A DNA stretch of 64,000 nt from JBNLAN01 sp050302175 (GTDB lineage Bacteria > Pseudomonadota > Zetaproteobacteria > Mariprofundales > Mariprofundaceae): NCBI GenBank assembly GCA_050302175.1, contig JBNLAN010000022.1, positions 124,001 through 188,000 of the forward strand, given 5' to 3'. Below the pieces are notes generated by a model. That model did no database searches. It was not told the origin of the DNA and saw nothing but the letters and a program-made list of their open reading frames with translations. The position numbers and the translations under genes are program-made. Of this stretch, positions 43,720 to 52,984 are shown piece by piece (positions within the stretch are counted from its first letter, which is position 1; every line of letters starts with the position of its first letter).

Positions 43720-44631
43720 ATGCAGACAACACCAAAACGAGTAGGCGTACTGATGGGTGGCACCTCCAGCGAGAGAGAAATCTCGCTGCGTTCCGGCAAT
43801 GCCGTGCTCGCAGCTCTGCTCGCGGAAGGGATCGATGCCGTCGGTATCGATCTCACCGACGACTGGCCGGCGCAAATCGCTGCGGCCAGGATCGACGTTG
43901 CCATGATCCTGCTGCACGGCACGCTCGGCGAAGATGGCTGCGTGCAGGGCATGCTTGAAATCATGCGGATTCCCTACACCAACTCCGGTGTCATGGCCTC
44001 GGCGCTCTGCATGGATAAGCACCTGTGCAAAACCATTCTCGGGCAGTTCGGCCTGAAAACGCCGACCGATATTCCGTTAACGCTCGAAGGGCCACTGCGC
44101 TATCCGGCCATTCTCAAACCCGTTGCCGAAGGCTCCAGCGTGGGGCTGTATCGGCTGGAGAACCAGCAACAGTGGAAGGAGCTCAACATCACGCTGCTGC
44201 GCGACTGGATGGCCGAGATGCCGGTGAAAGGCGTGGAGATCGCGGTATCGGTCCTCAATGGCAAAGCGCTACCTCCCGTCGAGGTTGCCCCGAAATCGGG
44301 GGTCTATGACTTCTCATCCAAATATACCAAAGGCGCGACTGAATATTTCTGCCCGGCAAGACTACCGGCTGAAACTCTGCGCGCTGCCATGCAGGCAGCC
44401 GAAAAGGCTTGCGAGGCAGCTGGCTGCCGTGGTGCGCCGCGCGTGGACATTATCGTGGCCGATGGCGGCGAACCTGTTGTGCTCGAGATCAATACCATTC
44501 CTGGCATGACCGAAACCAGCCTGCTGCCGAAATCGGCGGCCCAGGCAGGCATCGACTTCCCGAAGCTCTGCCTGCAACTGCTGGCAACGGCAACGCTAGA
44601 CTCTGCAGAGCCGGAAGGGCGCCATGACTAA
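43720..44631 (+). CDS. ddl: D-alanine:D-alanine ligase
   Basis: Makes the D-Ala-D-Ala used by murF. 303 residues, ATP-grasp fold, DdlB-like. It has VGVLMGGTSSEREISLRSG, LHGTLGEDGCVQGMLE, AILKPVAEGSSVGLY and the metal-binding ending EINTIPGMTETSLLPK. An AAGGAG ribosome site lies in the preceding small gene. It overlaps ftsQ by 8 bp. Confidence 0.95.
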   Translation: MQTTPKRVGVLMGGTSSEREISLRSGNAVLAALLAEGIDAVGIDLTDDWPAQIAAARIDVAMILLHGTLGEDGCVQGMLEIMRIPYTNSGVMASALCMDKHLCKTILGQFGLKTPTDIPLTLEGPLRYPAILKPVAEGSSVGLYRLENQQQWKELNITLLRDWMAEMPVKGVEIAVSVLNGKALPPVEVAPKSGVYDFSSKYTKGATEYFCPARLPAETLRAAMQAAEKACEAAGCRGAPRVDIIVADGGEPVVLEINTIPGMTETSLLPKSAAQAGIDFPKLCLQLLATATLDSAEPEGRHD

Positions 44632-45388
44632 GCGCAATAACCGTCGCATCCATCCAAGCAGGCCGCGATTTGCGTTCCTGCACTGGTTGCGCCTGCATTT
44701 GCGCACCCTTGTGGTGGCCATGCTGTTTGCCGGCAGCACACTTGGCGGCGGCTGGTGGCTGAATGAAACGCTGTCGGTAACCACCTGGCGCATTGCCGGT
44801 GCCGATATCCGTCTGCATGCGAAAATCGATGACATTCTTAACAATCTGCCGCAAACCGATTTCTGGCATGCACGCCCGACCGCGGTACGCGAAATACTGC
44901 TGGCGGGCATCCCTGACCTCGCCGATGTCGAGATCACCCGCCAGCTACCCGGCATTCTGCATCTGCGAGCCATTCCACGCACACCTGTCGCCTTCTGGCA
45001 AGCGGGTGACGGCACGGTTCGGCTGGTGGACGATCGCGGTGTGGATTACCGCCCGATCAAAAAACACGAAGTGCTCGATCTGCCGATCTTGCGCGTGCAA
45101 AACGACGAACTTGCCAATGCCGTGCGACTACTGGAACTGCTCGCGCATCACGATTCGGGCGGTTTAAAGAACTTGAGCGAGCTCTGCAGCCAGCAGGATG
45201 CCTGGAAGCTCTATTTCAGCGAGGGCGGCCGCTGGCTGCTGCCTCGTGGCACGGAAGCATTTCTGCGTTTGCAAGCTGTTGCAGCGCTTCAGAAAAAATC
45301 ACGCTGGAGGAATCAAGCCTGGCGCATCGATGCCCGCATGGGTTCACGCTGGTTTATTCGTCCGGCCAGACAGGGAGGAGTTATCTGA
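44624..45388 (+). CDS. ftsQ: Cell division protein FtsQ
   Basis: Bitopic division protein that links early and late divisome proteins. 254 residues: a basic cytoplasmic N-terminus, one TM at about 28-46, a POTRA-type domain (about 50-120) and a beta domain to the end. Sequence conservation is low; the call rests on topology, size and position between ddl and ftsA. ftsA follows 1 bp after. Confidence 0.87.
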   Translation: MTKRNNRRIHPSRPRFAFLHWLRLHLRTLVVAMLFAGSTLGGGWWLNETLSVTTWRIAGADIRLHAKIDDILNNLPQTDFWHARPTAVREILLAGIPDLADVEITRQLPGILHLRAIPRTPVAFWQAGDGTVRLVDDRGVDYRPIKKHEVLDLPILRVQNDELANAVRLLELLAHHDSGGLKNLSELCSQQDAWKLYFSEGGRWLLPRGTEAFLRLQAVAALQKKSRWRNQAWRIDARMGSRWFIRPARQGGVI

Positions 45389-45389
45389 C

Positions 45390-46616
45390 ATGTCCAGAAA
45401 CGACCAACTACTCGTAGGTCTCGATATCGGGACCAGCAAAATTGCCTGCATCGTTGCCGAATCGGCCCCTGACGGGAAACTCGATGTGATCGGTATCGGC
45501 ACGCACCCCTCACGCGGCTTGCGCAAAGGTGTTGTGGTCAATATCGAAAGTACCATCGAATCGATCCGCATGGCGGTCGAGGAGGCCGAGCTGATGGCCG
45601 GAGTCGATATCAATACCGTGTTTACCGGCATCGCCGGCAACCATATTCGCGGTTACAACAGTCATGGTGTCGTGGCCACAAGAAACAACGAGGTCACCGA
45701 GGAGGATGTCTCCCGCGTCATTGATGCGGCCAAGGCGATGATGATTCCGGCCGACCAGAAGATTCTGCATATCCTGCCGCAGGAATACATTATCGACAGC
45801 CAGGATGGCATCCGCGAACCGGTCGGCATGAGCGGCGTCCGCCTCGAGGCCAAGGTGCATATTGTCACCGGCGCAGTCTCCTCGGCGCAAAACATCATCA
45901 AATGCTGCAACCGCTGCGATCTGGATGTGGCCGACATGGTGCTTGAGCAGGTCGCCTCCAGCGAAGCCGTACTGCTGCAGGATGAGAAAGACATCGGCGT
46001 GGTGCTGGTGGATATCGGCGGCGGCACCACCGATATCGCCGTATTCCTCGATGGCGCCATCCGGCATACCGCCGTGATCCCGATCGGCGGCGACCACCTG
46101 ACCAACGATCTGGTGGTGGGCCTGCGCACTTCGGCGCGCGAAGCCGACCAGCTCAAAAAGAAGTACGGCGCCTGCATGGTTGCCATGGTCTCTCCGGAGG
46201 ATGTGGTCGAAGTTCCGAGCGTGGGAGGGCGCCAGCCGCGGCCGATGCCGCGCCAGGTGATGGCACAGATTCTGGAGCCGCGCGTGGAAGAGCTCTACGA
46301 GATGATCAAGAGCGAACTGCAGCGCTCCGGTTTCAAGGAAATTGTCGCTGCCGGCATGGTGCTTACCGGCGGCAGCAGCCTGCTGGAAGGCATGGTGGAG
46401 CTTGCCGAAGAGGTATTCGATATGCCGGTCCGCATGGGTCGCCCGCAAGGTGTCGGCGGTCTGGTCGATGTCGTTTCCAGCCCCATTTATGCCACAGGCG
46501 TCGGCCTGATTCGCTACGGACAGCGCTACCGACAACACGCACCTATCCCCACCGGGGGCAGCAACAACCTTGCGCGCATTCTGAAAAGCATGCGCAGCTG
46601 GTTCGGCGATCCGTGA
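45390..46616 (+). CDS. ftsA: Cell division protein FtsA
   Basis: Actin-like protein that tethers FtsZ to the membrane. 408 residues. Begins LVGLDIGTSKIACIVAE (phosphate 1), has the SHS2 1C domain (about 90-165), VDIGGGTTDIAVF (phosphate 2), VLTGGSSLLEGMVELAEEVF (adenosine) and a short C-terminal amphipathic tail (ILKSMRSWF) that should bind the membrane. The start has a GGGAGGAG ribosome site in the end of ftsQ. Confidence 0.96.
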   Translation: MSRNDQLLVGLDIGTSKIACIVAESAPDGKLDVIGIGTHPSRGLRKGVVVNIESTIESIRMAVEEAELMAGVDINTVFTGIAGNHIRGYNSHGVVATRNNEVTEEDVSRVIDAAKAMMIPADQKILHILPQEYIIDSQDGIREPVGMSGVRLEAKVHIVTGAVSSAQNIIKCCNRCDLDVADMVLEQVASSEAVLLQDEKDIGVVLVDIGGGTTDIAVFLDGAIRHTAVIPIGGDHLTNDLVVGLRTSAREADQLKKKYGACMVAMVSPEDVVEVPSVGGRQPRPMPRQVMAQILEPRVEELYEMIKSELQRSGFKEIVAAGMVLTGGSSLLEGMVELAEEVFDMPVRMGRPQGVGGLVDVVSSPIYATGVGLIRYGQRYRQHAPIPTGGSNNLARILKSMRSWFGDP

Positions 46617-46699
46617 GGTAAACGAATATGAAAAAACAGACACCCGATTCAAAAACAGGAAACAAAACAGCTGAAAGAGGAAAAACGGAGGAATATAAA

Positions 46700-47881
46700 A
46701 TGATTACAATGTACACACTTGAAGATACGCAAGGGCAGTCCGCATCCATCAAAGTCATCGGAGTCGGTGGCGGAGGTGGCAACGCCCTGAACAACATGGT
46801 CAGCCATAAACTGCGCGGGGTGGACTTCATCGCAGCCAATACGGATGCGCAATCCATCGAGCACAGCAAAGCCGACATTAAACTGCAGCTTGGCACCAAT
46901 ATCACCCGCGGCCTTGGCGCGGGAGCCGATCCGCAGATCGGTCGCGAGGCGGCCGAATCCGAGCGTGAATATATTCACGATATGCTGATCAATACCGACA
47001 TGGTATTCATCACCGCGGGCATGGGCGGCGGCACCGGCACCGGTGCGGCGCCTGTTATCGCGGAAATCGCGCACGAGATGGGCATCCTGACCGTGGCCGT
47101 GGTGACCAAGCCGTTCAACTTCGAAGGCAAACGCCGGATGAAGCAGGCGGAGGCCGGTATTGCCGAGCTGCGAAACCATGTCGATACCCTGATCACCATT
47201 CCGAATCAGAAGCTGATCTCGGCGGTGGGCAAAAACACCACCATGCTGGAAGCCTTCCGCAAGGCCGACGATGTGCTGCTGCAGGCAGTGCGCGGTATTG
47301 CAGAGCTGATCACTCAGACCGGTTATATCAACGTCGACTTTGCCGATGTCAAAACCGTGATGAGCGAAACCAGTGGCATGGCCATGATGGGTTCCGGTGT
47401 GGCGAGTGGTGAAAGCCGCGCCTGCGAAGCTGCAGAGCGTGCGATCTCCTCACCGCTGCTGGAAGATATCGATATCCACGGCGCACAGGGCATTCTGGTT
47501 AACGTCACCGGCAACGAGGACATGACGCTGGCCGAATACGATGAAGCCGTATCGATCATCCACAACATGGCGGATGAAGATGCCAACATCATCTGCGGCA
47601 TGGTCTACGACAAGGATGCAGGCGAAGATCTGCGCGTCACCGTGGTGGCCACCGGGCTTTCTGCCGAAGCACAGGTCAGCATTGCTCCGGTACAGAGCGC
47701 CAGGAAGCCAAGCGGACTGCCCAGAATCGGGAACTTCGCACCTTCGCAGAGCACCACCACAGCCGCACCACAGGCAGGTTCTGGTCGTCAGGTGATGCAG
47801 GCACCACTGTTTGCGAACGAGACGTTCTACGACGAAAGCGAGCTGGATATTCCCGCCTTTATCCGCCACCAGGCTGATTAA
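46700..47881 (+). CDS. ftsZ: Cell division GTPase FtsZ
   Basis: Tubulin-like GTPase that forms the division ring. 393 residues from 46700. GTP motif IGVGGGGGNALNNM, the tubulin signature GGGTGTG at 109-115, the T7 loop NVDFADVKTVM and, after a variable linker, the C-terminal peptide DIPAFIRHQ that binds FtsA. CGGAGGA lies 8 bp before this ATG. Another in-frame ATG at 46628, with its own GAGGT, would add a 24-residue Lys/Thr/Glu-rich N-terminus unlike other FtsZ. Confidence 0.95.
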   Translation: MITMYTLEDTQGQSASIKVIGVGGGGGNALNNMVSHKLRGVDFIAANTDAQSIEHSKADIKLQLGTNITRGLGAGADPQIGREAAESEREYIHDMLINTDMVFITAGMGGGTGTGAAPVIAEIAHEMGILTVAVVTKPFNFEGKRRMKQAEAGIAELRNHVDTLITIPNQKLISAVGKNTTMLEAFRKADDVLLQAVRGIAELITQTGYINVDFADVKTVMSETSGMAMMGSGVASGESRACEAAERAISSPLLEDIDIHGAQGILVNVTGNEDMTLAEYDEAVSIIHNMADEDANIICGMVYDKDAGEDLRVTVVATGLSAEAQVSIAPVQSARKPSGLPRIGNFAPSQSTTTAAPQAGSGRQVMQAPLFANETFYDESELDIPAFIRHQAD

Positions 47882-48063
47882 ACGGCAGGAAGCCGGCATT
47901 GACGGATTGGTGTTTCGTGGCAGCATGCGGCAGCTCAAACTGCCGTGTGGAAAGTGCTTTGTGCGCTGGCTCACATCAGTGACAGCCTCACCTTTTAGGG
48001 TGACGCACATGCTGGCAGCGGCATGGGAAACACCTATCCGGAGCTATGGAGGACTTTGAAACG

Positions 48064-48963
48064 ATGATCGCACAAAGAACACTTGATCATGCAATCCGCT
48101 GTAGCGGCATTGGCCTGCACTCCGGCCGCAAGGTTGAGTTGATTCTGAAGCCCGCCAAAGAGAACACCGGCATCGTTTTTCACCGCACCGATCTGGCTAT
48201 CGACATCCCGGCCAAGGCCGAGTTTGTAACCGACACCCGCCTCTGCACCACCATTGGCAACGGCAAAGCCCAGATTTCAACTGTAGAGCATCTGCTTTCG
48301 GCGCTGGCGGGCCTCGGCATCGATAATGCAGTTGTTGAAGTGAACGGCCCTGAAGTGCCAATTATGGATGGCTCCTCCGCTCCCTTCGTTTTCCTCATCC
48401 AGTGCGCCGGTATTCGCGAACAGAGTGCCGCCAAAAAAGTGATCCGCATTTTGAAAAAGATTGCCATTTCCGATGACGACCGCAGCTGCTCGCTGCATCC
48501 CGCCACCGGTTTCCAGGTTTCATATCTGCTCGATTACGATCATCCGCTTCTGCGCCAGCGCAAAGTGAGCATCGATTTCTCCTCGCAGGCTTATACCCGC
48601 GAAGTGAGCCGAGCCCGCACTTTCGGTTTCCTGCATGAAATCGAAGCGCTGCAAAAGGCCGGTCTGGCGCTTGGCGGCTCGCTTGAGAATGCCATCGTGC
48701 TCGATACCTTCCGCGTGATTAACGAGGGCGGCCTGCGCTATGAAGACGAATGCGTGCGCCACAAGATTCTCGATACCCTGGGCGATCTATTCCTCGCCGG
48801 CATGCCGATTGTTGGTGCTTTCGAAGGCGAGCGCACCGGGCATGAGATGAACCACAAGCTGGTCACCGCCATGCTGGCAGATCCTTCCGCCTGGAAGATC
48901 GAAGAGCTGCAGGCCAAGCCAGTTGCCGATGAATCCGCTTCAGGTGAGCCTGTCGAAGCCTGA
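48064..48963 (+). CDS. lpxC: UDP-3-O-acyl-N-acetylglucosamine deacetylase
   Basis: Zinc deacetylase, first committed step of lipid A synthesis. 299 residues. Starts MIAQRTLDHAIRCSGIGLHSG, matching the E. coli start. Zinc ligands are H76 (TVEHLLSA), H233 and D237 (RHKILDTLGD); the late GHEMNHKLV is also conserved. An ATG at 48046 would add six residues. A 182-bp gap separates it from ftsZ, and a terminator follows. Confidence 0.95.
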   Translation: MIAQRTLDHAIRCSGIGLHSGRKVELILKPAKENTGIVFHRTDLAIDIPAKAEFVTDTRLCTTIGNGKAQISTVEHLLSALAGLGIDNAVVEVNGPEVPIMDGSSAPFVFLIQCAGIREQSAAKKVIRILKKIAISDDDRSCSLHPATGFQVSYLLDYDHPLLRQRKVSIDFSSQAYTREVSRARTFGFLHEIEALQKAGLALGGSLENAIVLDTFRVINEGGLRYEDECVRHKILDTLGDLFLAGMPIVGAFEGERTGHEMNHKLVTAMLADPSAWKIEELQAKPVADESASGEPVEA

Positions 48964-48990
48964 TCTCTTCCAACAATTTCTGAATGAATT

Positions 48991-49017
48991 AAGGGCGCTC
49001 GAAGCGCCTTTTTTTAT
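48991..49017 (+). terminator. Rho-independent terminator after lpxC
   Basis: GGCGCT and AGCGCC form a 6-bp stem around a CGA loop, extended by A-T pairs, and are followed by seven T. It lies 28 bp after the lpxC stop and should end the whole dcw transcript. Confidence 0.88.
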
Positions 49018-49177
49018 TTTCCCGAATGTCGGCTTTTGGCCAAAAGTGGATGCTTAAAAATCATCCGCGACGGCGGCATAAAAAAACGGCAGTGTTCGCC
49101 CTGTCCACTTTCCATGGCATGGCACAACACCCCGCCCCGCATTGGCCCGGACACATCGAATAGCATGGAGGTCTCCG

Positions 49178-49336
49178 ATGGCCAAACCCAATTTCAAATA
49201 CGCAAAGCGTCAGAAAGAGCTGGCCAAGCAGCAGAAAGCGGAAGAGAAACGCCTGCGCAAGCTTGAAAAACGAAACGAGGAAATGGCAGAGGCAGACACG
49301 GAAGCCGAACCCGACGCCGAGGCCCCCTCCGAATAA
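49178..49336 (+). CDS. Small conserved highly charged protein
   Basis: A 52-residue protein with a Lys/Glu-rich helix (KYAKRQKELAKQQKAEEK) and a fully acidic tail (EADTEAEPDAEAPSE). Short proteins with the same MAKPNF-type opening and KRQKELAKxxKxEEK pattern are widespread in beta- and gammaproteobacteria and have no assigned function. The ATG at 49178 has GGAGGT 5-6 bp upstream. A 14-bp palindrome lies about 130 bp upstream, in the otherwise featureless leader after the lpxC terminator. Confidence 0.75.
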   Translation: MAKPNFKYAKRQKELAKQQKAEEKRLRKLEKRNEEMAEADTEAEPDAEAPSE

Positions 49337-49410
49337 ACCTCGACAGGCCGGAAAAGCTTCAACCCCGCATCTAATCACCCGCCGAGGACGCAGGTGAAAC
49401 TTTCCTACCA

Positions 49411-49824
49411 CTAAATAAATTCACGCTGCTTTGGTTTTGCACCATGTTTAACTAGCAAATCAACCAACGCGTGGGCGTTGTGCTCAATGCAAATATCAAT
49501 CGCCCTCCAATTATTCTGACCCACATGATTTGGGTCGGCACCGTATTCAAGCACCATTTCCATAATGCGTACAATGTCGCTGCCTTTGGTTGTCCTCGCA
49601 CTTATGTATTCATAGGCAAGAGAATGGAGCAGATCATCGCCCCACAACTCCAACGACATAGGATTGGCCACAGTTTCAAGTAATCTTTCAGTTAATTCAC
49701 AATCTAGAGATTCAATCGCATGCCGCATGTAGGAATCACGGACTCGTAAAAACTCTTCATTATCACTAAATGCATCAATGTCATTCAGCAAATCGTCACG
49801 AGTAAGCTGTGTCGCCCAATTCAT
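49411..49824 (-). CDS. Ankyrin-repeat-like small protein
   Basis: A 137-residue protein, all-helical. The last 50 residues hold one clear ankyrin repeat (EYGADPNHVGQNNWRAIDIC, then EHNAHALVDLLVKHGAKP) and the preceding part could hold a degenerate one. No signal or TM. Start MNWATQLTRDDLL at 49824 is 8 bp after the cyclase stop on the same strand, so the two are likely co-transcribed; a longer reading would run into the cyclase gene. Codon use is more AT-rich than its neighbours, hinting at transfer. Partner unknown. Confidence 0.65.
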   Translation of the reverse strand: MNWATQLTRDDLLNDIDAFSDNEEFLRVRDSYMRHAIESLDCELTERLLETVANPMSLELWGDDLLHSLAYEYISARTTKGSDIVRIMEMVLEYGADPNHVGQNNWRAIDICIEHNAHALVDLLVKHGAKPKQREFI

Positions 49825-49831
49825 TGAAGCG

Positions 49832-52090
49832 CTACTTACTCTCGAGAACGTGCACGCCATCCCAATCCTGGCGAGGTGATTTGGCATGGAAGGCGCGGGC
49901 GCGAGCCAGCATCACTCCCGATGGACCATCATCCGGATTCTCCTGTGTGAGCCTGGCAAGCAATTCAACCGCTTCACCAAACTGCCGGGTCTGCATCATT
50001 GTCCAGGCGCGCTCGTAGCTCCGGCTTAACTTCACCATACGCTCATCGATTGTGCCCCGCTCACCGAGCGGCATATAGATATCAACCGCCTGCGCACGAC
50101 CCACCACGCGAACCCGATCAATAAAGCGTGCTGCAATACGGTCGCGCACCAGTGAATAGGTATCCCGGCTCATCAGGATCGGAACCTTGTATACCTTGCA
50201 TACGCCCTCAAGCCGGCTGGCAAGATTCACATGATCGCCCATCATGGTGTAGTTCATTTTGGCATCGGTGCCCATATTGCCGACCACCATCGGCCCGCTA
50301 TTCAGTCCGATACGGATATGCACCTCCGGATACCCCTGCTCCTTCCACATCTCACGCAAGGCAACCAGTGCATGCTGCTGCTCCATCGCGGCCAGCACAC
50401 AGCGCGTGGCATGATCTTCCATATGCTGTGGAGCACCGAAAAAAGCGATAATGGCATCGCCCTCAAACTTATCGATGGTGCCTCCCTGCGCCATCAGGAT
50501 ATTGCTCATGGCGGTGAGATACTGATTCAGGAAACTGACCAGTTCGTTTGGCGTCAGCTTTTCGGAAAAGGTGGAGAAGCTGGCTATATCGGAGAAAAAT
50601 GCCGTCATGTGGCGCTCTTCGCCGCCAAGACGTAACAGCTCAGGATGCCTGGAGAGATCGTCGACCACATCCGGGGCAAGATAGGTGGAAAAGGCATGGT
50701 GGATGAACATGCGCTTTCGATATTCAACGATATACTGGATCAGCGTCGGCGGCAGCGTCGCCATCAGCACACCAAGAATGATGTAGGTGATCTTCAGCCA
50801 GAAGGCATAGACTGAAAACAGCCAGATGGAAAAGAGCGTGACCAGCACAGGAACACCCAGCACTGCAAAACTCTGCACCACCGGCCCATGGCGCAACACG
50901 ATCCAGCCGAGCCCCATACTGAGCAGCAGTGCCGCCAACAGCTCCAGCACCTCGAGAACCGGCGGACGCTTGATCTCCTGCCCATTCAGAATATTGGAAA
51001 CCACCGCCGCATGCCCTTCCACTCCGGGAAACACCTCATCGAAGGGGCTCGGACGATAATCGTAAACCCCGATTGCCGTGACGCCGAAGAGCACAATGGC
51101 ATCCTTGAAGATGGCGGGGTCTGCCCTGCCCGCCAGCACATCGGCCGCAGGCACATGCGTAAAGGTTTTGCCGGGGCCATAGTGATTGATCAGCATATTA
51201 CCGCTCTGCAACGCCTGCACCTTGTGCTCGCCGACCTCCACCTCCTCAACCCCGCCTGCACCGATACGCGCCGAGATCACCGGCCAGTTGAGCGCCACGC
51301 GCAAACTTTGCAGGGCAAGACTGGGGAAGATATAGCCATCGTACTCGGCCACCAGCGGCACGCGCCGTACAAGGCCATCGGAATCGGGGTAAAAATTAAA
51401 AAAGCCGGAGGCATCCACCGCCTTGGTAACAGCTGGCAGATTCCCTTCAATGGCGCCGATACGGGTGACGCCCCACGCCTGCTCACTCTGGCTGGTATGC
51501 TCGCTGGTCATTGCAGAGCCTTGCAGCAGTTCGGCATATTGCGCCAGTTTGGCCTTTGTCAGCTCCGGAATGTCGGCGCCCTCGGGATGGAAAAAGTAAC
51601 CCATCACCAGCTTGTCGTGATACTTCTTCAGCGTCTTCACAAAGCGGCTATCAAGATCACCGATTTCAGCATGGCTCCTGAGGTATCGCTCCACCTCTCT
51701 GTTTCCCCGCCCGGCATCGTTGAGCAGGCGCGCGCTCTCGGTGATCGGATTCTCCTGCTTCTCGGAAAAGATAATATCGAAACCGATCACGCGTGCGCCA
51801 TACTCACCGACAATACGCTCGATTAGCGTGGAGATTTTGTCGCGCGGCCACGGCCAGCGCCCTACTTCGGAAAGGGAGTTATCATCCACAGCCAGAATCA
51901 CCACATGTGGATCCGGCTGCATAACGCCACGAATCTGGAAACGCTCATCCAGCGTTTTCAGCTCGATCTGCTCAATGATGGTGGGCTGGATAATGACAAA
52001 GGCAAACGCAATACACGACATCGCAACGACAAGCGGTAACATCAGCCATTTCTGATATTTCTCAATCCATTGCCCGATAATCTGAAACAT
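49832..52090 (-). CDS. Adenylate/guanylate cyclase with CHASE2 sensor domain
   Basis: Membrane-bound class III nucleotide cyclase, 752 residues. N-terminal TM (about 15-35), periplasmic CHASE2 sensor (about 40-370, with ILAVDDNSLSEVGRWPWPR), three TMs (about 385-460), then the catalytic domain from about 490. Metal-binding Asp lie in AFFSDIASFSTFSEKL and in FEGDAIIAFFG; KFEGD carries the substrate Lys, and MMGDHVNLASRLEG holds the adenine-selecting Asp and the Asn/Arg pair. This favours cAMP. The C-terminal 110 residues may be a small TPR-like extension. Start at 52090; a GTG just upstream is also possible. Confidence 0.92.
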   Translation of the reverse strand: MFQIIGQWIEKYQKWLMLPLVVAMSCIAFAFVIIQPTIIEQIELKTLDERFQIRGVMQPDPHVVILAVDDNSLSEVGRWPWPRDKISTLIERIVGEYGARVIGFDIIFSEKQENPITESARLLNDAGRGNREVERYLRSHAEIGDLDSRFVKTLKKYHDKLVMGYFFHPEGADIPELTKAKLAQYAELLQGSAMTSEHTSQSEQAWGVTRIGAIEGNLPAVTKAVDASGFFNFYPDSDGLVRRVPLVAEYDGYIFPSLALQSLRVALNWPVISARIGAGGVEEVEVGEHKVQALQSGNMLINHYGPGKTFTHVPAADVLAGRADPAIFKDAIVLFGVTAIGVYDYRPSPFDEVFPGVEGHAAVVSNILNGQEIKRPPVLEVLELLAALLLSMGLGWIVLRHGPVVQSFAVLGVPVLVTLFSIWLFSVYAFWLKITYIILGVLMATLPPTLIQYIVEYRKRMFIHHAFSTYLAPDVVDDLSRHPELLRLGGEERHMTAFFSDIASFSTFSEKLTPNELVSFLNQYLTAMSNILMAQGGTIDKFEGDAIIAFFGAPQHMEDHATRCVLAAMEQQHALVALREMWKEQGYPEVHIRIGLNSGPMVVGNMGTDAKMNYTMMGDHVNLASRLEGVCKVYKVPILMSRDTYSLVRDRIAARFIDRVRVVGRAQAVDIYMPLGERGTIDERMVKLSRSYERAWTMMQTRQFGEAVELLARLTQENPDDGPSGVMLARARAFHAKSPRQDWDGVHVLESK

Positions 52091-52218
52091 CACCCCCCCT
52101 TTGCCTTCCGGTGATGATAAACCCGCTACCGTATGAGAACCTCCCAGAGATTCACCGATAACTCAAGCCTGCCAAGGGCAGCCTTGCCTAGTAAAGCACG
52201 CAATATTCTTTTCAGCCA

Positions 52219-52246
52219 TAAAAAAAGGCCGCATACGCGGCCTTTT
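52219..52246 (-). terminator. Rho-independent terminator after dksA
   Basis: A perfect 10-bp stem (AAAAGGCCGC and GCGGCCTTTT) with a 4-base loop. Read on the minus strand it is followed by a T-run, and it lies 19 bp after the dksA stop. Confidence 0.88.
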
Positions 52247-52264
52247 GGGAATCAATATCAGTAT

Positions 52265-52642
52265 TTACTCAAAATCGGAGCGGGTGCGCTCTTCCTGCTC
52301 CTGTGCGGTTTTGCAATCAATGCACAGGGTTGTGACCGGGCGAGCCTGCAGACGCTTCGGGCTAATATCGCCGCCACAGTTTTCACACATGCCAAACGTT
52401 TTTTCCTGCAAGCGACCCAGGGCCTGATCCACCTTCTTGATCAGCTTGCGCTCACGATCCTTGATACGCAGGTCAAAATTGAGATCGGTCTCCATACTGG
52501 CCTGATCGGTTGGGTCAGGATAGCTGCCCACTTCCATTTCATGCAATGCATGCACACTTTCATTCAAACCGGCTTCCAGCTCGGCACGCCAGTCCTTGAG
52601 TTGCTGTTCGAATTCCGCCATCTGTTTCTTCGTCAGGGCCAT
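52265..52642 (-). CDS. dksA: RNA polymerase-binding transcription factor DksA
   Basis: Binds the secondary channel of RNA polymerase and works with ppGpp. 125 residues, a little shorter than E. coli DksA. The coiled coil has D43-P-T-D46-Q-A48, the DxxDxA tip motif required for activity. The zinc finger is C86, C89, C107, C110 (CENCGGDI and CIDC). Start at 52642 with GGAGG upstream. It is transcribed on the minus strand, divergent from the DUF2167 gene, and ends at a terminator. Confidence 0.93.
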   Translation of the reverse strand: MALTKKQMAEFEQQLKDWRAELEAGLNESVHALHEMEVGSYPDPTDQASMETDLNFDLRIKDRERKLIKKVDQALGRLQEKTFGMCENCGGDISPKRLQARPVTTLCIDCKTAQEQEERTRSDFE

Positions 52643-52984
52643 TCCAACCTCCAGTAATTTGACCGTGGCAACGCCACCGTACAGGTCTCTGAAAAGAGGC
52701 GCCAAACAGCACCTTTTCCAACCTTATTCATAAAAAGGCGGCGAACAATAGCGATTTGCCTCAGCCGTGTAAATGCAAACGACTCATTTCATCGGCCACT
52801 ATCAACAGCACTGGCCGACCCGGAAACCATCAGGGAAGTTGCCAATGCACATCGGCACAGCCTTCTCATGATCCCGAAACTAATAATTGCCGAGCTGGGA
52901 TATTTATTTACCATAGCATGTCTTGCGCACAGGGACGTGCGGGATTTATCCCTTGTGCCTTCAGCGACAAAGGGAGGAGAAATC
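52643..52984. other. Divergent intergenic region between dksA and the DUF2167 gene
   Basis: 342 bp with no convincing gene. On the plus side TTGCCG at 52887 and TACCAT at 52909, 16 bp apart, could be a weak promoter for the DUF2167 gene. On the minus side AT-rich sequence upstream of dksA probably holds its promoter but no clear -35 and -10 pair could be picked. A CCCTTGTG and ACAAAGGG imperfect inverted pair sits close to the ribosome site of the DUF2167 gene. Confidence 0.4.

Noticed and set aside
47928..47945. Hairpin after ftsZ as terminator
   Set aside because: The stem is followed by TGTGG with no T-run, and lpxC has no separate clear promoter.
52164..52186. Near-perfect inverted repeat CAAGCCTGCC/GGCAGCCTTG between the cyclase gene and dksA
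   Set aside because: No T-run and a mismatch; could be regulatory but nothing else supports it.
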